DNA of 25,179 nt. It comes from Anaerolineae bacterium (GTDB lineage: Bacteria; Chloroflexota; Anaerolineae; Epilineales; JAHCIE01). Location of the stretch: assembly GCA_026129385.1 (NCBI GenBank), contig JAHCIE010000009.1, positions 1-25,179 on the forward strand, written 5' to 3'. The stretch's first letter is position 1. Each line of letters begins with the position of its first letter. This document shows, piece by piece, positions 21,868 through 25,179 of this stretch. The position numbers and the translations under genes were made by a program. The notes under the pieces were generated by a model. The model was given only the letters and a program-made list of their open reading frames with translations, had not been told where the DNA came from and did not search any database.

Positions 21868-21912
21868 CGCCGCGGCCCAGATCTGGTCTCGGCGAAGGTG
21901 GTGTCTGTGGAC

Positions 21913-22168
21913 ATGCCCTATTGTCTTGAACCCAACTGAAAGTATCCCAAGTTCTACGACGGCCCCCACGACCGCGCCATCCTGAGCTACAGTGGCGAGG
22001 CGCGCGCCGCGATGATCTTCATCGCCGTCATCGGGGGCATCCTCAACCAGCTGGCCTGCGGGCTATCCTGCCGCAGTAATCGAGGCGGCTGTCTGCGCTC
22101 ACCTTGCGCGGGCTTACGGCTACGGCAGGGCAGAAGTCGCTGCCATACTTTCCGTGCCGGCGCAGTGA
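21913..22168 (+). pseudogene. small unknown ORF with in-frame TGA and a frameshift
   Basis: From ATG 21913 (or GTG 21901) the reading is MPYCLEPN, then TGA 21937-21939, then KYPKFYDGPHDRAILSYSG and EARAAMIFIAVIGGILNQLACG in the same frame, then a one-base shift near 22060 to GYPAAVIEAAVCAHLARAYGYG and RAEVAAILSVPAQ, ending TGA 22166-22168. Codon use and amino-acid flow are coding-like on both sides of each break, and TGA may stand for TGG (Trp). The total is about 85 aa. I do not recognise the family. It sits between the AsnC-like gene and the EamA-like transporter. Confidence 0.45.
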
Positions 22169-22210
22169 TTCGCCCTGGCCGTCTCTTCCTGCCCACTCCA
22201 GGAAGACCGT

Positions 22211-23163
22211 ATACCCGAGCGCGCCCCCACCAGCCTGTCCTACCGCGTCACTTTCCTGCTCGCTTTCGCCGCCATCTATCTCATCTGGGGGTCGACGTTC
22301 CTGGGTATCCACTACGCCATCCAGAACGATACCGCCCTTCCTCATGGCAGCTGCGTTTCCCTGAGCGCGGGGCTGATCTTGTTCATCCTGGCCCGCGCCA
22401 CGGGGGCGCACCTGCCGCGCCGCGCCTACTGGCAGGCCGCCGCCGTGGCGGGCGTAGCGATGCTGGTGGGCGGCAATGGCGCGGTCACCTGGGCGCAGCA
22501 ACGTGTCCCCTCGGTATCGCCGCCCTGCTGGTGGCGGTCGTGCTATGGATGGTGCTGCTGGATTGGTTGTGGCGGGGGAACGGGCGACCACGCCGCGAGG
22601 TGTTCGTCGGGTTGGCCTTCGGCCTGGTGGGCATCGGCCTGCTGGTGGGGGCGGGCAGCCTGGCCGGTGAGGGGGTTGACCCGGTCGCGATGGCTCTCGT
22701 CTTCGGCTCGCTGGCCTGGGCATTCGGCTCGCTGTACGCCCAGAAATCGCGGCTACCCGTCGCGCCGATGATGACGACGGCGATGCAGATGCTGGCGGGC
22801 GGCCTGGGACTGGCGCTATTGAGCGGAATGTCTGGCGAGTGGGGGAGCTTCCAGGTCTCCCAGGTGTCGACGACCTCCATGGTCGCCCTGGCCTACCTGT
22901 CGCTGTTGGGGGGTGGTGGCGTTCACGCCTCCACTTCTTCGCTGCATCATACCACGTCGGCGCGCATCGCTACCTACGCCTACGTCAATCGGTCGTTGCC
23001 GTGCTGCTGGGTTGGACGCTGGCGGGCGGGCGCTAACGCCCGCGTCCTGGCCGCGGCGGGGTCATCGTCGCCGCCGTCGTTCTCATCGCCTGGCAGGGCC
23101 AGTCGCGGCGCGCCCGCGTCGAGATCGGCGGCGGCCAGCGCGGCGCAGGTCGGCGGCGACTGA
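22211..23163 (+). pseudogene. EamA/DMT-family transporter, frame-damaged
   Basis: The pieces in order are SYRVTFLLAFAAIYLIWGSTFLGIHYAIQ (first helix with the family WGST motif), TIPPFLMAA, AYWQAAAVAGVAMLVGGNGAVTWAQQRVPS, GIAALLVAVVLWMVLLDWLW, EVFVGLAFGLVGIGLLVGAGSL, ALVFGSLAWAFGSLYAQKSR, QMLAGGLGLALLSG, HHTTSARIATYAYVN, VVAVLLGWTLAGG and GVIVAAVVLIAWQGQ. Together they form a ten-helix YedA-like drug/metabolite exporter of about 310 aa. At least five frame changes occur. The start is unclear: AGGAAG precedes an ATA at 22211 where ATG would be expected. The 3' end is approximate. Confidence 0.65.
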
Positions 23164-23240
23164 CGCCGACCGGATCATCACGGCGCACCTGGGGGCGTAG
23201 GAGTCGACCGCCGCCGCCGACGGGAACAACGCGAGCGCAC

Positions 23241-24506
23241 CTACCAGAGGGCGCGGTGGGCGCGCTGAACCGCTGCCAGCCAGCGGTGAGCAGCGCGTAG
23301 GGCGTCCATCCCGATGAACATGAGCATGTAGACCGAGATGACCCGGCCGCGCAGGTGGTCAGGCACGGCGGTTTGCAGCAGGGTGTTGGTCGTCGCGTTG
23401 CGGATGATGAGGAACAGGCCCAGGCCCGCCAGCACCACCACCGACACCCACAGCGAGCGCGACACGCTGAACAGCAGCAACGTCAGGGGGAAGGCCCAGT
23501 CGCCGACCGTCACCAACCACCCCTTGTGTTGGAAGTCGCCCAGGGAAGCAAGCATCAGCGCACCCGCCAGCGCGCCCACCCCCGTCGCGCTCAACAGCAG
23601 GCCGTAGCCGCCTGCCCCCAACCCCAGCACGTCGGCGGCCATCACCGGCATCAGCGTCGCGTAGGGCATGCCGAAGATTCCCACCATCATCGCCATCAGC
23701 AGCAGCGTCAAGACGTTGCGGTCGTCGCGAATGTAGCCGACGCCCTCGCGCAGGCTGGTCCACATCGAGTCACGCTGCGCGCGGGGCGGCCGGGGCGTGA
23801 CGCGCATCATCAGCAACCCGATGAGCACGGCCAGGAACGACAGGGCGTTGAGGAAGAACGCCCCGCCCGCCCCGATGGCGGCCACAATCGCGCCGCCGAG
23901 GGCGGGGCCGACGATGCGCGCGCCGTTGAACGCCGACGCCCCCAGAGCGATGGCGTTCATCATGTCGGTCCTGGGGACCAGCTCAGGAATAAAGGACTGA
24001 CGGATAGGGTTGTCGAAGGCGTTGATAATGCCCAGGACGAGCGCGAGGGCAATGACCTGCCAGGCCTGGATGCGCCCGCTCAGGACCAGGGCGGCCAGGA
24101 CGAAGGCCTGAATCATCGCCAGGCTCTGGGTGAGGATGAGGGCGCTGCGCTTGTTGACGCGGTCGGCGAGGACGCCGGCGAACAGGGAGAAGATCAGGGT
24201 GGGCAACTGGCTCGCGAAGCTGAGGACGCCCAGCGTCAGCGGCGACAGGGTCAGTTCATAGATGAGCCAGCTCTGCGCCGTAGTCTGCATCCATGTCCCG
24301 CTGAGGGAGACGATCTGCCCAAACCAATACAGGCGAAAGTTGCGATGGCGCAGGGCGGAGAAGGTGCGCGGCAGGGCGAGGGGATAGGCGCGGCGGGGGC
24401 GACCGACCGGCGACAGGTCCGTAGCCAGGCTATCTGGCGGGGGTGAAGCGGCTGGTTCCGCCGTTGGCGCGCGGGCGTCCTCGGCCGAACGACTGGCATC
24501 TGTCAC
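23241..24506 (-). CDS. MFS transporter (EntS/MFS_3-type exporter)
   Basis: The 421-aa protein has a disordered N-terminus (about 1-45), then ALRHRNFRLYWFGQIVSLSGTWMQTTAQSWLIYELT, a typical start of the enterobactin-exporter-like MFS_3 family, and GVLADRVNKRSALILTQ, the motif-A loop between helices 2 and 3. About eleven helices can be counted. The end DALRAAHRWLAAVQRAHRALW is not family-like: a neighbouring frame reads GWLAQRF-type sequence and SAPTA, so a shift near 23290 probably truncates the last helix and the true gene runs on toward 23170. GTG 24506 is the start; the ribosome site is weak. It follows the hydrolase stop by 56 bp on the same strand, suggesting one operon. Confidence 0.88.
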   Translation of the reverse strand: MTDASRSAEDARAPTAEPAASPPPDSLATDLSPVGRPRRAYPLALPRTFSALRHRNFRLYWFGQIVSLSGTWMQTTAQSWLIYELTLSPLTLGVLSFASQLPTLIFSLFAGVLADRVNKRSALILTQSLAMIQAFVLAALVLSGRIQAWQVIALALVLGIINAFDNPIRQSFIPELVPRTDMMNAIALGASAFNGARIVGPALGGAIVAAIGAGGAFFLNALSFLAVLIGLLMMRVTPRPPRAQRDSMWTSLREGVGYIRDDRNVLTLLLMAMMVGIFGMPYATLMPVMAADVLGLGAGGYGLLLSATGVGALAGALMLASLGDFQHKGWLVTVGDWAFPLTLLLFSVSRSLWVSVVVLAGLGLFLIIRNATTNTLLQTAVPDHLRGRVISVYMLMFIGMDALRAAHRWLAAVQRAHRALW

Positions 24507-24562
24507 GGGGGTATGCCCCTTTGGGCGTTAGTGGGCCGCGCGCGGCGGCCCGTAGCGGGCGG

Positions 24563-25179
24563 TCAGGGGTCGGCGCGCAGATGGGCGTCGAAGAAGGCAA
24601 TACTGCGCGCCATGAGAGCGTTGTAGGCCGCGCTGCCCGTCCCGAAGCTGTGTCCCGCGCCAGCGTAGGTATACAACTCGGCGGGCTTGCCCGCGTCGAG
24701 CAGGCGCTGGTAGAGGTCGGTCGCCCACCGGTAGGGGGCCGTGTCGTCGGCCGTGCCGTGGTGAATCTGGACGGGGGCCTGCACGTCGTCCAGGAAGGTG
24801 ATGGGCGACGCCAGGCGGAACGCCTCGCGGTCGCGCCACGGGCTGAAGGGGCCATCGAACAGGAACCAGCCGCCCGCCCATTTCGTGTTGATGAGGTTCC
24901 AGTTCTGCCAGGTGTCCGCGCTCATCGAGCCGTAGAGCACGACGGCGCGGATATCGGGCGTCGTCACCAGAGCGCGTAATGCCACCTCGCCGCCCATGCT
25001 GTGGCCGAAGATGCCGATGCCGTCGGGGCGCACGTCGCCCTCGGCCTTCAGAATCGCCACCAGGTTGAGCACGTCGATGGTGTAGCCGGAGCGCATCGGG
25101 TTCGGCCCGCGCCCCGACCCGCCGTGATTGCGGTAGTTGGGGTGGACGACCAGGTAGCCCGCGCGGGCCAGAGCGTCGG
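24563..25179 (-). CDS. alpha/beta hydrolase (S9/dienelactone-hydrolase-like), 5' end outside window
   Basis: The frame is open to the window edge, so the N-terminal part is missing. Visible residues begin DALARAGYLVVHPNYRNHGGSG, the strand and loop that hold the oxyanion site. IGIFGHSMGGEVALRAL carries the nucleophile Ser (GxSxG), APVQIHHGTADDTAPY the acid Asp, and YAGAGHSFG the catalytic His. These match the C-terminal peptidase_S9/dienelactone-hydrolase domain, an esterase or acyl-aminoacyl peptidase. Cell location and substrate cannot be told without the N-terminus. It precedes the MFS gene by 56 bp. Confidence 0.88.
   Translation of the reverse strand, partial: DALARAGYLVVHPNYRNHGGSGRGPNPMRSGYTIDVLNLVAILKAEGDVRPDGIGIFGHSMGGEVALRALVTTPDIRAVVLYGSMSADTWQNWNLINTKWAGGWFLFDGPFSPWRDREAFRLASPITFLDDVQAPVQIHHGTADDTAPYRWATDLYQRLLDAGKPAELYTYAGAGHSFGTGSAAYNALMARSIAFFDAHLRADP

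Noticed and set aside
23355..24446. 363-aa open frame on the plus strand
   Set aside because: Antisense of the MFS gene; Gln/His/Arg/Gly-rich without motifs.

Overview
The window is a GC-rich (roughly two thirds GC by eye) bacterial chromosomal segment, most likely from a Chloroflexota of the Anaerolineae/Caldilineae type. This is inferred from a secreted beta-propeller protein with a long Thr/Pro 'TPTATxT' linker and a short C-terminal FLPHL segment, lipoproteins with Ala/Pro/Gln linkers, a tmRNA tag ending in LALAA, and gene styles common in that phylum. No phage, IS element, CRISPR array, rRNA or tRNA was seen. The spaces between genes are unusually rich in short-period repeats and palindromes.

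Layout. 1-2.1 kb: tail of a possible gene, then a SAM methyltransferase and pseudouridine-5'-phosphate glycosidase (psuG), both minus. 2.3-4.7 kb: secreted propeller protein (+). 4.76-5.10 kb: tmRNA (ssrA, minus). 5.2-5.9 kb: a small NADP-binding F420-reductase-like oxidoreductase (minus) with a consensus promoter and an 18-bp palindrome at its start point. 6.0-7.4 kb: tetrapyrrole-methylase/MazG fusion (minus). 7.5-9.6 kb: GT-C membrane glycosyltransferase and a Fur-family regulator (+). 9.7-20.2 kb: a long minus-strand series. Read 5' to 3' it has two tandem family-5 solute-binding lipoproteins, dppB- and dppC-like permeases, a hairpin and new promoter, then phnD-phnC-phnE and a pseudouridine-kinase-like PfkB protein (psuK). 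20.5-21.0 kb: a multi-hairpin element, a perfect sigma-70 promoter and a 107-aa protein of unknown function. 21.04-21.25 kb: a 30-unit heptamer array. 21.4-23.2 kb: AsnC/Lrp regulator, a small unknown ORF and an EamA transporter, all frame-damaged. 23.2-25.2 kb: alpha/beta hydrolase (partial) and MFS exporter (minus).

How the genes may work together: psuK and psuG are the two enzymes of pseudouridine breakdown, here split by about 7.6 kb. psuK sits behind a phosphonate-type ABC importer, so scavenging and uptake dominate the middle of the window. The psuK copy lacks the catalytic Asp expected in its family signature.

Two general features matter to a reader. First, at least six intergenic arrays with different unit sequences share an exact 7-bp period, several with an inverted second arm, and three repeats overlap the stop codon of the preceding gene. 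Second, clean long ORFs alternate with patches (about 12.28-12.97, 13.45-13.75, 14.45, 19.39-20.06 and 21.53-23.26 kb) full of small indels, in which protein homology continues across frames. That pattern looks more like local consensus error than biological decay, so the 'pseudogene' calls are provisional.
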